64,000 nucleotides of DNA from Bacteriovoracia bacterium (GTDB taxonomy: Bacteria; Bdellovibrionota; Bacteriovoracia; Bacteriovoracales; Bacteriovoracaceae): assembly GCA_030431635.1 (NCBI GenBank), contig JAUIIL010000002.1, forward strand, positions 1 through 64,000. The letters run 5' to 3'. A model generated the notes under the pieces. It did no database searches. It saw nothing but the letters and a program-made list of their open reading frames with translations, and was not told where the DNA came from. Below are positions 16,480 through 25,306 of this stretch, one piece after another. The position numbers were made by a program, and so were the translations under genes. Every line of letters begins with the position of its first letter. Positions within the stretch are counted from its first letter, which is position 1.

Positions 16480-19098
16480 TTGTCTGAACTCTCATTCGAA
16501 GAAATTAACAACTCACTTGAACTCTCTTCCAAAGGATTTGAAGCCTCTGGTTATGATGAAGACTCTGGACTTAGAAGTTTAAATAACGCCTTTGTCGTTC
16601 TTAAAACATTAGAATTTTTTTATCATCGCTCGAAAGAGCTTTTTCAAAAACAAGAGAGTTTAGTCAGTCTTTTTAATAAGGAAATCGCATCTTTTGAAGA
16701 AACATTCATAAGAGAGCAAATTATTCAAATTTGTTTTTTGGAAGATTATCTTTTCCCTGAAACACAAAGTTATCCTATTGAAATAGATGGTGTCTTTTCA
16801 AGTGAAACTCTTGAGGCCCACCAAAGAGCTTTTTCTGATTGGTGTGAACTTAAGTATGAGCTTCATGAGAAAACACAAAAAAAATTAAGAGAAGAGTTTC
16901 GTTTAGAAATAACTCAAGGGAGTCTCGAATGCTCGTGTCATTTATGTATTGGTGACTATAGAGCAAAAGTTCGAGACGGTATTTTTTATGAACAACGCAA
17001 TCAACTTGAAAAACTTGAAAGTTTTTTGCATGAACAAATTTTAACGAAAAATATTAATCAAATAAGTGAAGTTATAGCTCAATATAGAAAGAAATTTGAA
17101 AAAACGTTAAATTCTCTAAGGTATAAACTTAAAAGAGGTTCATTAAAAAAACTCGACTTTGAATTAAAAGAGCTTTTCAAACAAAAATTTCATCCTAACA
17201 GTGAGCTGGGAAGAACTTATAGAGAAAAACTAAAATCACACTTTAACTCAATTTTAACCGAACAAGGCCATCATGTTGATATCATCAACGAAGATGAATA
17301 CGAGAGGTTTTTTGAACAATTAGGAGTTTCGCTTTGGAGAAACCAGCAATATTTAGATAGAGAATTCCTAAAACTCTTGCGAAGTATAACAGCCCTAAAA
17401 AGAAAAGATATATCAGCTTCTATTTTACAAGAATATCTTGGCCAGTTCTGGATGCATTCAGAAGCAAGAACTCTGAATCGTAAAATTATTTATCACATGG
17501 GACCTACTAACTCTGGGAAAACCTATCATGCTATTGAGGCCCTTTGTCAGGCAAAAACGGGATGCTATCTGGCTCCTCTGCGTTTGTTGGCCAGTGAGCT
17601 CTTCGATACCATGAATAATAAAAATGTTAAAACAACATTACTTACTGGTGAAGAAGTTGTTGAAATTGAAGGAGCGACACATTTTTCTTCCACAATTGAA
17701 ATGGCCAAATTGAATGAGAAGTTTGAGTGTTGTGTTATTGATGAAATTCAAATGATATCTGATCCTCAAAGAGGTTGGGCTTGGACGAGAGCTCTTGTAA
17801 ATTTAAATTCTCCAGAAGTCCATCTTTGCGGAGATCCTTCTGTTCTCAAAAAAGTTGAAGAAATTTTAAAATTAACAGGTGATACACTTGAAGTTAAACA
17901 TTATGAAAGAATGACAGAGTTGGAAGTGATGGATAAAACAATCACTCTTTCATCATTGCAAAAATCAGACGCTCTAATCTGTTTTTCAAGAAGAAATGCT
18001 CTTAAATACAAGTCTGACCTTGAACAGCTAGGGTTTAAAGTCTCTATTGTCTATGGAAGACTTTCTCCAGAAGTTAGAAGGGAGCAGGCCAGAAAATTTG
18101 ATGAAGGTGAAACTGATATAATGGTAAGTACAGATGCTATTGCCATGGGAATGAACTTGCCTGTGAGAAGAATTGTTTTCTCAACTCTTTCAAAATTTAT
18201 TAACTCAAAAGAGTTTGTCATAACCCCAAGTGAAATAAAACAAATCGCTGGAAGAGCCGGACGTTTTAAGCGATTTCCAGTTGGGTATGTCACTTGTTTA
18301 TCACGAGTAGAGAATGGGATAAGCCAAGTAAGACAAGCTTTAGAGATGCAATTAGGCCAACAAAGCAGAGTAATGGTTGGACCTGACCTGGAAATTTATT
18401 CCAAAGTAAATAGTGCTCTTGAAGAAAACAATCTTAACAAATTGAAACTTTCAGAGTTTCTATTGTTGTTTAATGCAATGACTTTTCAAAAACCTTTTTA
18501 CTGTGTCGAGCTTAAAGAAATGATCGAGTTAGCTGAGATGGTAGAAGAAGCTGATGAGAATGAAATCCTTAGCTCTGCTGAAATTTTTGGTTTTGCTTGT
18601 GCTCCAGTTAACTTAGGCCTAATCGATCACGTTCAATATTATATCTGGATTCTTAATCATTACGTTCACTCTCATCCTATTCAATGTGAAGAAGTTGATT
18701 CTCAATCAGATAATATTGACTATCTTGAGACAGCGATTAAATGTGTTGAGCTCTACCAGTGGCTTGCTCGTCACTTTTCTGGAAAAAACTTTAGTTTTGA
18801 TGAGAAAGATCTTCTTTCCAATAAAAGTTTGGCCATAGAAAGGCTTAATCAATTGTTAAGCGAAAAAACTCAACGCCACTGCTCGAGTTGTGGTAAAAAT
18901 CTCCCTGATAAACATGAGTTTAATATTTGCGAAGAATGTTTTCAGGAAAGACGTAAAAGTTTTAAAAGACATAAAAGAAACGATTTTTCCCCTAAAAATA
19001 AGAATAAATCAAAACGCTCTCCTGGGCCATCAGGTTTACCCAAGAGAAAAAACAAAAGAGCTAAGTCAAAAGCATCAGCTTTTAAAAAATTCAGGTAA
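16480..19098 (+). CDS. SUV3-like DExH superfamily 2 RNA/DNA helicase with C-terminal zinc finger
   Basis: The protein has 872 residues. The helicase core closely resembles mitochondrial SUV3 (SUPV3L1): Walker A GPTNSGKT (341-348), LTGEE, motif II DEIQ (421-424) followed by M-x-x-D-x-x-RGWAWTRAL, VHLCGDP, ICFSRRNA, VSTDAIAMGMNL and motif VI QIAGRAGRF (588-596). A 300-residue N-terminal region with C-x-C-x-x-C (151-156) and a C-terminal four-Cys knuckle (801, 804, 817, 820) plus a Lys/Arg-rich tail are extra. It probably unwinds RNA, perhaps with an RNase. The only upstream in-frame start is TTG 16480; no Met occurs in the first 300 residues of the N-terminal region. Confidence 0.85.
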   Translation: MSELSFEEINNSLELSSKGFEASGYDEDSGLRSLNNAFVVLKTLEFFYHRSKELFQKQESLVSLFNKEIASFEETFIREQIIQICFLEDYLFPETQSYPIEIDGVFSSETLEAHQRAFSDWCELKYELHEKTQKKLREEFRLEITQGSLECSCHLCIGDYRAKVRDGIFYEQRNQLEKLESFLHEQILTKNINQISEVIAQYRKKFEKTLNSLRYKLKRGSLKKLDFELKELFKQKFHPNSELGRTYREKLKSHFNSILTEQGHHVDIINEDEYERFFEQLGVSLWRNQQYLDREFLKLLRSITALKRKDISASILQEYLGQFWMHSEARTLNRKIIYHMGPTNSGKTYHAIEALCQAKTGCYLAPLRLLASELFDTMNNKNVKTTLLTGEEVVEIEGATHFSSTIEMAKLNEKFECCVIDEIQMISDPQRGWAWTRALVNLNSPEVHLCGDPSVLKKVEEILKLTGDTLEVKHYERMTELEVMDKTITLSSLQKSDALICFSRRNALKYKSDLEQLGFKVSIVYGRLSPEVRREQARKFDEGETDIMVSTDAIAMGMNLPVRRIVFSTLSKFINSKEFVITPSEIKQIAGRAGRFKRFPVGYVTCLSRVENGISQVRQALEMQLGQQSRVMVGPDLEIYSKVNSALEENNLNKLKLSEFLLLFNAMTFQKPFYCVELKEMIELAEMVEEADENEILSSAEIFGFACAPVNLGLIDHVQYYIWILNHYVHSHPIQCEEVDSQSDNIDYLETAIKCVELYQWLARHFSGKNFSFDEKDLLSNKSLAIERLNQLLSEKTQRHCSSCGKNLPDKHEFNICEECFQERRKSFKRHKRNDFSPKNKNKSKRSPGPSGLPKRKNKRAKSKASAFKKFR

Positions 19099-19103
19099 TA
19101 ATT

Positions 19104-19673
19104 TTAAAGAGTAATTTGATGACTTTTAATACCTTGGAAGAAAGGAGATTTATTTGTTGCATCTTCTTTTGCTAGGTAATTTAAATTGTAGCAATCCTCA
19201 ATATTTTTTGAAGAGTCTTTGGCACTAGTGCAAAGTTGATGCTTTTTGATTGTGAGATTCACACAACTATTCATGAAATTAGGAATAAGCTTTTTATATT
19301 CCAGTGCTAGATTTGATAGGGCCATAGATTTAATAATGACCTTTTTTTGCATTTCATTTTCTTCACTAATTAACTTCATGACTTTACTCATATAATTAAC
19401 AGTCATGATATCTGTTTTATGGTTAAAAACAGGAGGAATATTAATGAAATCAAATTTCTTTCTTTCTACAGGTGCTTTTTGGGAGAGTTCAGAAAGAGAA
19501 CGATCAAGTCTATTCAAGTTCTTAATTCGGTAGTTACTCTCTTGGACTAAGTGAAGTTTCTCAGAGATAAGCTCATAGGCCAATTCTGTACATGAAATTT
19601 CGTAATCCTTAACATCTGCTCGAGATAAGCTAATAGTAAGAGCAATAAAAGCAATAAGAACAAGGATTCTCAT
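19104..19673 (-). CDS. Exported protein of unknown function
   Basis: The protein has 189 residues with a clear signal peptide (MRILVLIAFIALTISLSRA). The mature part is helical with scattered cysteines (about 5), including ISCTELAY near the start, NSCVNL, QLCTS and EDCYNL towards the end, suggesting disulfides. No family recognised. Ends 5 bases from the convergent helicase gene. A 296-base gap upstream (19674-19969) separates it from the divergent DUF455 gene and holds no convincing gene. Confidence 0.6.
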   Translation of the reverse strand: MRILVLIAFIALTISLSRADVKDYEISCTELAYELISEKLHLVQESNYRIKNLNRLDRSLSELSQKAPVERKKFDFINIPPVFNHKTDIMTVNYMSKVMKLISEENEMQKKVIIKSMALSNLALEYKKLIPNFMNSCVNLTIKKHQLCTSAKDSSKNIEDCYNLNYLAKEDATNKSPFFQGIKSHQITL

Positions 19674-19969
19674 TTTTCTCCTTCAACAACTTTGGTTCAC
19701 GTTCCTACTTGTATACTTCAAGTAAGACCTACCCATCATATTGCAAATGAGCATCCAAAAATAGAGCTTTGGGCAAAGATACATAGCTGTGTCTAAGATC
19801 TAGACAACAGGGGAGAGTTAGACAGTTTTTAATATTGTAAGTTATTGTTTTTACATGAAAAAAACAGTTGTGAAAGAAATTTATTGAGAAGAAAAGATAA
19901 GGATAACCGGTTTCAAAACGCTCCAGAGTAGCCTTTACAAAGGGCATTTTGATTCATTATGCTGGCAAA

Positions 19970-20791
19970 ATGAACCTAACAGACTGGGCAAATGAACTTG
20001 TAAAAGGTGAGTGTTTGAAATCAAAACTACTCTGTGTAAGTGAATGTTCAGAGTCCAGGTTCAGTAAGAAGCAAACTCGTTTGCAAATAGATTTACCAGG
20101 AAGAGAGAGACGTCTAAAGTTTTCTGAAAAAAAGCTTAAATTTCCTAAAAAAAACAGTTTTCATCTTAATGAAAAAAAAGCCTTGGCCCTTCATAGCTTT
20201 GCTAATCATGAACTTCTTGCTATCGAAATGATGGCCTTGGCCCTGATTAAATTTCCCCACCAAACAACTGAAGAAAAAGAGTTGAAAATGGCCATTGTTT
20301 CAACAATTGAAGACGAACAAAAGCATTTAAAGCTCTATATTCATAGATTAAATGAACTAGGCTTTGAGTTGGGAGACTTTCCACTAAATGATTATTTCTG
20401 GCGTCGAATGAATGGGCTTGAAACAATTCAAGAATTCTTGGCTTCAATGTCTTTAACCTTTGAATCGGCAAACCTTGATTTTTCTCTTTATTATTCAAAA
20501 ATATTTTTAGAGCATGGGGATAATAAAACGGCCAATATTATGGATGTGGTTTTTCGTGATGAAATCAAACATGTTGCTTTAGGGGCCCATTATTTGAATC
20601 TATGGAAGAGAGAGAGAAGTTTATGGGATTATTATCAAGAAATATTGCCTTTTCCATTAACGCCAGCTCGAGCTAAAGGGACTTTTTTTGATAGAGGCTC
20701 AAGAGAGAAAGCTGGTTTGCCACAAGATTTTGTGAATAAGCTTGAAAATTATATTGGTGATTTTCAAATAACAAATAGAAGACAATGGTGA
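19970..20791 (+). CDS. DUF455 ferritin-like diiron protein
   Basis: The protein has 273 residues from ATG 19970; an in-frame TTG at 19949 with AAAGGG ahead is an alternative. It is a four-helix ferritin-like protein of the DUF455 type, with iron-ligand pattern Glu in ANHELLAIEMM, E-x-x-H in EDEQKHLKL, Glu in TFESANLD and E-x-x-H in RDEIKHVALG, then the family-typical FDRGSREKAGL. DUF455 proteins are related to the tRNA hydroxylase MiaE fold, but their reaction is not established. Its 3' end overlaps by 7 bases an ATP-grasp-like gene, suggesting joint action. Confidence 0.82.
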   Translation: MNLTDWANELVKGECLKSKLLCVSECSESRFSKKQTRLQIDLPGRERRLKFSEKKLKFPKKNSFHLNEKKALALHSFANHELLAIEMMALALIKFPHQTTEEKELKMAIVSTIEDEQKHLKLYIHRLNELGFELGDFPLNDYFWRRMNGLETIQEFLASMSLTFESANLDFSLYYSKIFLEHGDNKTANIMDVVFRDEIKHVALGAHYLNLWKRERSLWDYYQEILPFPLTPARAKGTFFDRGSREKAGLPQDFVNKLENYIGDFQITNRRQW

Positions 20792-21714
20792 GTTCTCTAA
20801 GTTATCAAGTAAATTTTGATTTTGAGTATCAACTCTTTGACAAAAATTACTCTAGAGAAAGATACTCAAAGTTTAATAGAGAGTGGGAGTTTCTCTATTG
20901 GTTTTCAGGCGAGAAATCCCCTCTGCTATCTCAAAGAAGCTATGACGCTGATTATCTCAAGAAAGTTGAAAAAATAACTAGGAACAAACCTTCTTTCTCT
21001 CAAGACAAAGAGAGCCTTTATTGGAATGGAGAGGTAACTTCACTTGCAAAAATCTTAAACTCTCGAAGAACTTCAGCAGAATTTGCTATCAAAAACAAAT
21101 TTGCTCACGAAACAACTCAAATAAATAAAATGGGAGAAACTAATCAAGATTATCTTATTAAATATGAGGGTGGCTTATCTGGTCGAAATATAAAAAAAAA
21201 CCATCATCCCAATCAAGACTTTTTTATCTTTGAAAAACATCTTGAACGTGTATTTGATTTTTCTATCTTGTTTGTAGGAGAGAGAAAATATTGCTACCAA
21301 AACATTGTGAATGATAAGTTTCAATATAAAGGCAGTCGTATTTTAAGCGCAAATAAATTTCAATCTCAAATGCTTAATTTTTTAAGTGGATACGATTTGT
21401 TTGATAAATATTTTGATAATTCAGTAGAGAAAATATTTAACTTCTATGAAGAACTCGCTTCAGGTAATGGAGTCTGGAATATAGATGGTTTTATTTTTTT
21501 AGAAAAAGATGTGCCCAAACTTTATTTAATGAGCGAAGTGAATTATAGAAAAACAATGGGGTATTGTTTTATTATGTTTCTTGAAAACATTTGGAAAGAA
21601 AGTTTTCAAAAGGCAGAGTTTTTAATAAATCCTTTAAAAGAAGATTTAACAAAAAATTATATAAAACTCTCTCCTGAAGGAAATTTATTCAATCTCTATT
21701 TCCACTGGCAATAA
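20785..21714 (+). CDS. ATP-grasp-like protein, partner of DUF455 protein
   Basis: The protein has 309 residues. The family is not certain, but several segments fit an ATP-grasp ligase fold: DYLIKYEGGLSGRNIKK (nucleotide-binding strand and loop), FFIFEKHLERVFDFSILF (hinge Glu), and WNIDGFIFLE...LYLMSEVNYRKTMGY, comparable to the metal-binding E-x-N-x-R-x-x-MG end motif. The N-terminal 100 residues are unrecognised. It is translationally coupled (7-base overlap) to the DUF455 diiron protein, so a two-step modification pathway is possible. The 3' end overlaps the convergent aldolase-like gene by 26 bases. Confidence 0.55.
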   Translation: MVSSLSYQVNFDFEYQLFDKNYSRERYSKFNREWEFLYWFSGEKSPLLSQRSYDADYLKKVEKITRNKPSFSQDKESLYWNGEVTSLAKILNSRRTSAEFAIKNKFAHETTQINKMGETNQDYLIKYEGGLSGRNIKKNHHPNQDFFIFEKHLERVFDFSILFVGERKYCYQNIVNDKFQYKGSRILSANKFQSQMLNFLSGYDLFDKYFDNSVEKIFNFYEELASGNGVWNIDGFIFLEKDVPKLYLMSEVNYRKTMGYCFIMFLENIWKESFQKAEFLINPLKEDLTKNYIKLSPEGNLFNLYFHWQ

Positions 21715-22312
21715 AGTTTCGATACTGCTCTAAAAGCAAGTTTCCAACAATATTTTCATCATCTCCATAGGCCATTATCCCATCTTGATGACCTTTCATG
21801 ACAAAGAAGCCACAGTTCTTATTATTAACACATCTCTTAGCTTCCTCGGCCATTTCAATTGTTCCATAGCTTACGCTCTCAGAAGTGCTCTCAACTTTAT
21901 TTTCAATGAACATATTCCATAAACCTTCATGATGAATATGAAAAACAAATTTAATCTTAGGGTTTGCTAAATAAAGAGCGTAGTGAGTAAGAGACTCGCT
22001 AGAAGGAGGACAAATACCTTTGGCCATAACTCTCATTTTTTCTAAATCACACTTGGTAACAGTTGTATATTGAGAAGGATTAAGATGGGGATATTTTCCT
22101 GTTTGTGTACCAGTTATAACAAAGTGATTTTCAGAATTAATTTTCATCGAAAGATTTCCATAACCAACATTATCAGTTTCATATTCTCCTATGAAGCCAA
22201 TTTTATAAAAGATGGCCCTCCATTTTTCGAGCGTATGGACAGTTTTTTTTTCAGGAGGAGAGCTTTTTTTCAATTCATAGCGGAATTTATGTACACCCTC
22301 AAGTTCTTTCAT
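21689..22312 (-). CDS. Class II aldolase/adducin-like protein
   Basis: The protein has 207 residues. Family segments are GYGNLSMKI, FVITGTQTGK, a PSSESLTHYALY stretch with the acidic catalytic residue, FHIHH with metal-binding histidines, and FFVMKGHQDGIMAYG with the third His. This is the class II aldolase / ribulose-5-phosphate 4-epimerase fold, which uses zinc to cleave or epimerise sugar phosphates. The start of the domain is slightly divergent and the substrate is unknown. It is a single gene facing the ATP-grasp-like gene. Confidence 0.75.
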   Translation of the reverse strand: MKELEGVHKFRYELKKSSPPEKKTVHTLEKWRAIFYKIGFIGEYETDNVGYGNLSMKINSENHFVITGTQTGKYPHLNPSQYTTVTKCDLEKMRVMAKGICPPSSESLTHYALYLANPKIKFVFHIHHEGLWNMFIENKVESTSESVSYGTIEMAEEAKRCVNNKNCGFFVMKGHQDGIMAYGDDENIVGNLLLEQYRNFIASGNRD

Positions 22313-22380
22313 TTAATCTCCTAATAAAAATCCGAAAAAATAGACACAGACATATTATACTATACCTGAAGGTTAAGTTA

Positions 22381-23295
22381 ATGGATATTGAACAGTTTAA
22401 AGAGAAATTGCTCGAAAAAATTCCCTCTCTCGCACGCTTTATTTCTAAGAAAGAAGTTGATGATACAGAGACTGAACAAACGCAGGAAGAGGCTGGGAAA
22501 GAGAATGATGACAAAACAGGTGTCGTTGAAGTTGATGATTTAAAACTAGAAAGAGAGAAACCATCGAGCATTCTAGAGCAGATAAAGTCTGATCCAGAGA
22601 AAAGAAGAAAAGCGATTATGATAGCTGCTGTTATTGCAACTGGTTGGCTCTTACTTGATGAAGAGCCTGAAGTTGCCGTTCAGGAGCCAACTCGACAAGT
22701 TAAAGTCGCTAGAAAAAAGAAAAGAGAGACAAAGAAGGCTCAACTAGATCAGCCAAAAGAAAAAAATGAAGAGGTGAAAGAAGATGCTGCAGAAAGGCTC
22801 TCAATTCCAAAAGAAGAGATTGATTTAGGTCTAGATACAGATTCGACTCAACAAATTGCTATTGAAGAACCTGAAATTGAAGACAAGCAAGAAGAAAATG
22901 TTGCAGAGTCAGTTGGTGAAGATAGTCTTGAAAAAGATGAACTGGGTTTAGATGTTCAAGAAAATATAGGAGAGGATAAAACAAATGAAGTACTCTCTAT
23001 TCTTGAAAATAAACTCTCTCAAAATATGGAAGAAAAAAAGACTCTTATTTATACAACTCCTCGGTATGATATCTCTGGAAGAGGTCTTGTTTATAGCTGT
23101 AAGGGAGGGCATTGGGCCTGTATTGATGGCGAAAATTATGGGAAATGTGAAAAAAACTATGATTTTACCTCAAAACTAGAAAAGACAACGGAGTGTGTTC
23201 CAAAAGAAGTTTATGTTTCAAATAAGGATTGTTCTTTAGCTCAACAGGAAAAAATTGATAAAAATAATCCTGTAGATTTTTGTAAAAAAATTTAA
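22381..23295 (+). CDS. Acidic single-pass membrane protein with C-terminal cysteine domain, unknown
   Basis: The protein has 304 residues: a charged cytoplasmic N-terminus (1-78), one membrane span (about 79-95, IMIAAVIATGWLLL), a long Glu/Lys-rich low-complexity linker (about 95-215), then a conserved-looking C-terminal domain. That domain carries cysteines in SCKGGHWACIDG, GKCEKN, TECVPK, KDCSLA and FCKKI, probably disulfide-bonded. The architecture (cytoplasmic tail, TM, extended linker, periplasmic domain) recalls TonB-like or cell-envelope spanning proteins, but no family is recognised. Its stop abuts the convergent HD-GYP gene with no gap. Confidence 0.6.
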   Translation: MDIEQFKEKLLEKIPSLARFISKKEVDDTETEQTQEEAGKENDDKTGVVEVDDLKLEREKPSSILEQIKSDPEKRRKAIMIAAVIATGWLLLDEEPEVAVQEPTRQVKVARKKKRETKKAQLDQPKEKNEEVKEDAAERLSIPKEEIDLGLDTDSTQQIAIEEPEIEDKQEENVAESVGEDSLEKDELGLDVQENIGEDKTNEVLSILENKLSQNMEEKKTLIYTTPRYDISGRGLVYSCKGGHWACIDGENYGKCEKNYDFTSKLEKTTECVPKEVYVSNKDCSLAQQEKIDKNNPVDFCKKI

Positions 23296-24027
23296 TTAAG
23301 CAGCTTTCTTTGTGAATTCTTCATCCATAACGTCAATGTAGAAAGTTTCAGTTCCTCTTTCATTTTCTTTCTGCATACCTTGAATAAATAGAGGAACTAG
23401 TTTTGGATCAAATTGAGTTCCGGCACAATCTCGTAGTTCTTGAAAGGCAACGTCGTGTGGTAAGCCTTCTCTATAAGGTCTTGTTGATGTCATAGCATCA
23501 AATGTATCTGCAATAAGAATAATTCTTGAAAATAGAGGAATGTCTTCGCCTTGAAGAGCATCAGGATAACCCCTACCATCAAATCTCTCATGATGGTGTC
23601 TTGCATTTCGAGCAATTCTTTCAAACCCTTTGAAGCCATCAAGAATTTCAGCTGACTTAACAGGATGTTGTTTCATTATCTGAAATTCTTCTTCTGTAAG
23701 TCTTTCATCTTTAAGTAAAATCCTGTCTGGAGTTCCAATTTTTCCAATATCATGAAATAAAGTTGAGAGTTGAAGTTCGTACATTTGCTCGTCATCAAGG
23801 CCTAATTCTCGACCAAGGACCATTGCATAAAAAGTAACTCTCATACTATGTCCGAAGGTATAATGATCTTTACAGTCAAGAGCATGTAAAATGGCCCTGG
23901 CTGCCATTTCACTAACTTGTTTTTGTTGCTCTTTTAACTCTTCGATCTTTTTTGAAAGTTCATACAGCGCCACAGTTGTGATTGGCGATGGTAGAGCAAT
24001 AACATTATTTTTCTTTTCAGCACTCAT
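23296..24027 (-). CDS. HD-GYP domain c-di-GMP phosphodiesterase
   Basis: The protein has 243 residues from ATG 24027, preceded by GAGGTG; a GTG at 24036 is less likely. The full HD-GYP signature is present: His60 in FGHSMRV, HD at 92-93 (LFHDIGKIG), RHHHERFDGRGYP (GYP loop 151-155) and SRIILIADTFDAMTSTRPYR. No sensor domain; only a short N-terminal helix. Intact motifs predict hydrolysis of c-di-GMP, which in related predators governs motility and lifestyle switching. Single gene with its own promoter region of 100 bases shared divergently with the SpoIIE-like gene. Confidence 0.93.
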   Translation of the reverse strand: MSAEKKNNVIALPSPITTVALYELSKKIEELKEQQKQVSEMAARAILHALDCKDHYTFGHSMRVTFYAMVLGRELGLDDEQMYELQLSTLFHDIGKIGTPDRILLKDERLTEEEFQIMKQHPVKSAEILDGFKGFERIARNARHHHERFDGRGYPDALQGEDIPLFSRIILIADTFDAMTSTRPYREGLPHDVAFQELRDCAGTQFDPKLVPLFIQGMQKENERGTETFYIDVMDEEFTKKAA

Positions 24028-24127
24028 GTAAAACACCTCATGACCTCTTCACTCATCGGTTGTTTTAAAAAAAAATCAAATGTAGAATGAAAGTAATTTT
24101 AGTAGTTTATTACGATATGAGTTAATA

Positions 24128-25306
24128 ATGAGTTCTAATATTTTAATGATTGAAGCAGAAAAAAAACTGATTGATTTTGTCAGAGACCTATCTATAGGTA
24201 GTGAGACTGAGATAAAATTTCTTCAAATAAGTGACTTCTACATGGAATCTAAAAGATATGAAGTCGCTTTTGCTTTCCTTGAGCCCAAATGGTTAGAAAA
24301 AGAAGATCTTGATAAGCTGTTTTCTCATATTAAAAATTTAAAAAACTGTGTTTTATTTTATTCAAAAGAAAAATCTAATAATATGCTCGAAAAAATTATT
24401 ATGAGTATGATTAAAAATTGTCCCAACATAACAGGATGTTTTAATATTGATAATTCGTTTAAAAATCCTTTTTTATTAAGAAATTTTATAAGTAATTTAA
24501 TATCTCAGATGGATGAAAGTATAAAATTAAAATCTCAAGTTATCAGACTTAATAATGAAGTTAATGAGATAACAACCTTTTTAAATAAAGAGTTATTAAA
24601 AATCAAAAAAGTTCATGAACAAGTTTTTCCTCAATCTTCGTCAGGTTTTAAAGGGTTGAATGTTTTAAGTAAGTTTGAAGCTGGTATTTCTTCTGGTGGA
24701 GAATTTTTTGATATCATTAAAAATGGTAGTAAAGTTTTGATAATGATGAGCTCCTGCGATTCATATTTAAAATCAACTTCAATACTCTCTCTCTTTTCTG
24801 CACTTAAAGATAAAAAAGTTTTCGATGATAATATTTTAATAAATTTTATAAAAGAGATTGAATCGCAGTTTATTCAGCTTTCTGATGTCAAAAGCTCTCT
24901 ATTAAATAATTCATTATTGCTTCTTGTTCTCGATACAAAAAGATTAGAAGCGGCTGGGTATTGTTTTGGTCCATTTCAATTAATTAGAAGTCATCCAGAA
25001 ATGTCAATAAAAGGAAATAAGGTAAATATTAGCTATTCATCTCTTAAAAAAGCATCATTTTACACTAAGCTCATACGTGGAGAGAAAATTTTTGTTATCT
25101 CCCCGGGGTTAATAAACAATTGGAGAAAACTTAAGAAAGAAGTTTCGTTGGATCTTTTTATTAGTGATCATCTTTTTATTCCCGGCCAAGAAATAATAAA
25201 TGAAGTTTTTTATCAAGTGAAAAAAGATACACAGGACGATTTTTTAGATTATGATTCATCTGCTTTATTACTGGAGGTAAGTAAAAATGCAATTTCTCAA
25301 GTATAG
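24128..25306 (+). CDS. Degenerate SpoIIE/PP2C-like phosphatase-domain protein
   Basis: The protein has 392 residues. The N-terminal 120 residues look receiver-like without the phosphoacceptor pattern, followed by a coiled coil (about 130-165). The C-terminal part resembles SpoIIE-type PP2C domains: FEAGISSGGEFFDII takes the place of the metal-binding GGDYYD, then SKVLIMMSSCDSYLKS replaces the D-x-x-GHG segment. Loss of these aspartates suggests a catalytically weak or inactive, regulatory domain. The 3' end overlaps by 20 bases the gene for a small exported protein. Function unknown. Confidence 0.5.
   Translation: MSSNILMIEAEKKLIDFVRDLSIGSETEIKFLQISDFYMESKRYEVAFAFLEPKWLEKEDLDKLFSHIKNLKNCVLFYSKEKSNNMLEKIIMSMIKNCPNITGCFNIDNSFKNPFLLRNFISNLISQMDESIKLKSQVIRLNNEVNEITTFLNKELLKIKKVHEQVFPQSSSGFKGLNVLSKFEAGISSGGEFFDIIKNGSKVLIMMSSCDSYLKSTSILSLFSALKDKKVFDDNILINFIKEIESQFIQLSDVKSSLLNNSLLLLVLDTKRLEAAGYCFGPFQLIRSHPEMSIKGNKVNISYSSLKKASFYTKLIRGEKIFVISPGLINNWRKLKKEVSLDLFISDHLFIPGQEIINEVFYQVKKDTQDDFLDYDSSALLLEVSKNAISQV

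Noticed and set aside
16451-16480. ATG 16451 as the helicase start
   Set aside because: It is in a different reading frame and lies inside the hairpin; an in-frame stop at 16447 leaves TTG 16480 as the first usable start.
19674-19969. Minus-strand reading frame of 72 codons (19729-19947) in the divergent gap
   Set aside because: No ribosome site, odd Phe/His/Cys-rich composition, no recognisable motif, and it occupies the promoter region of two divergent genes.
22299-22571. Minus-strand frame of 90 codons opposite the acidic membrane protein gene
   Set aside because: Shadow of the Glu/Asp/Lys-rich coding strand (reads as Ser/Phe-rich), with no start signal.
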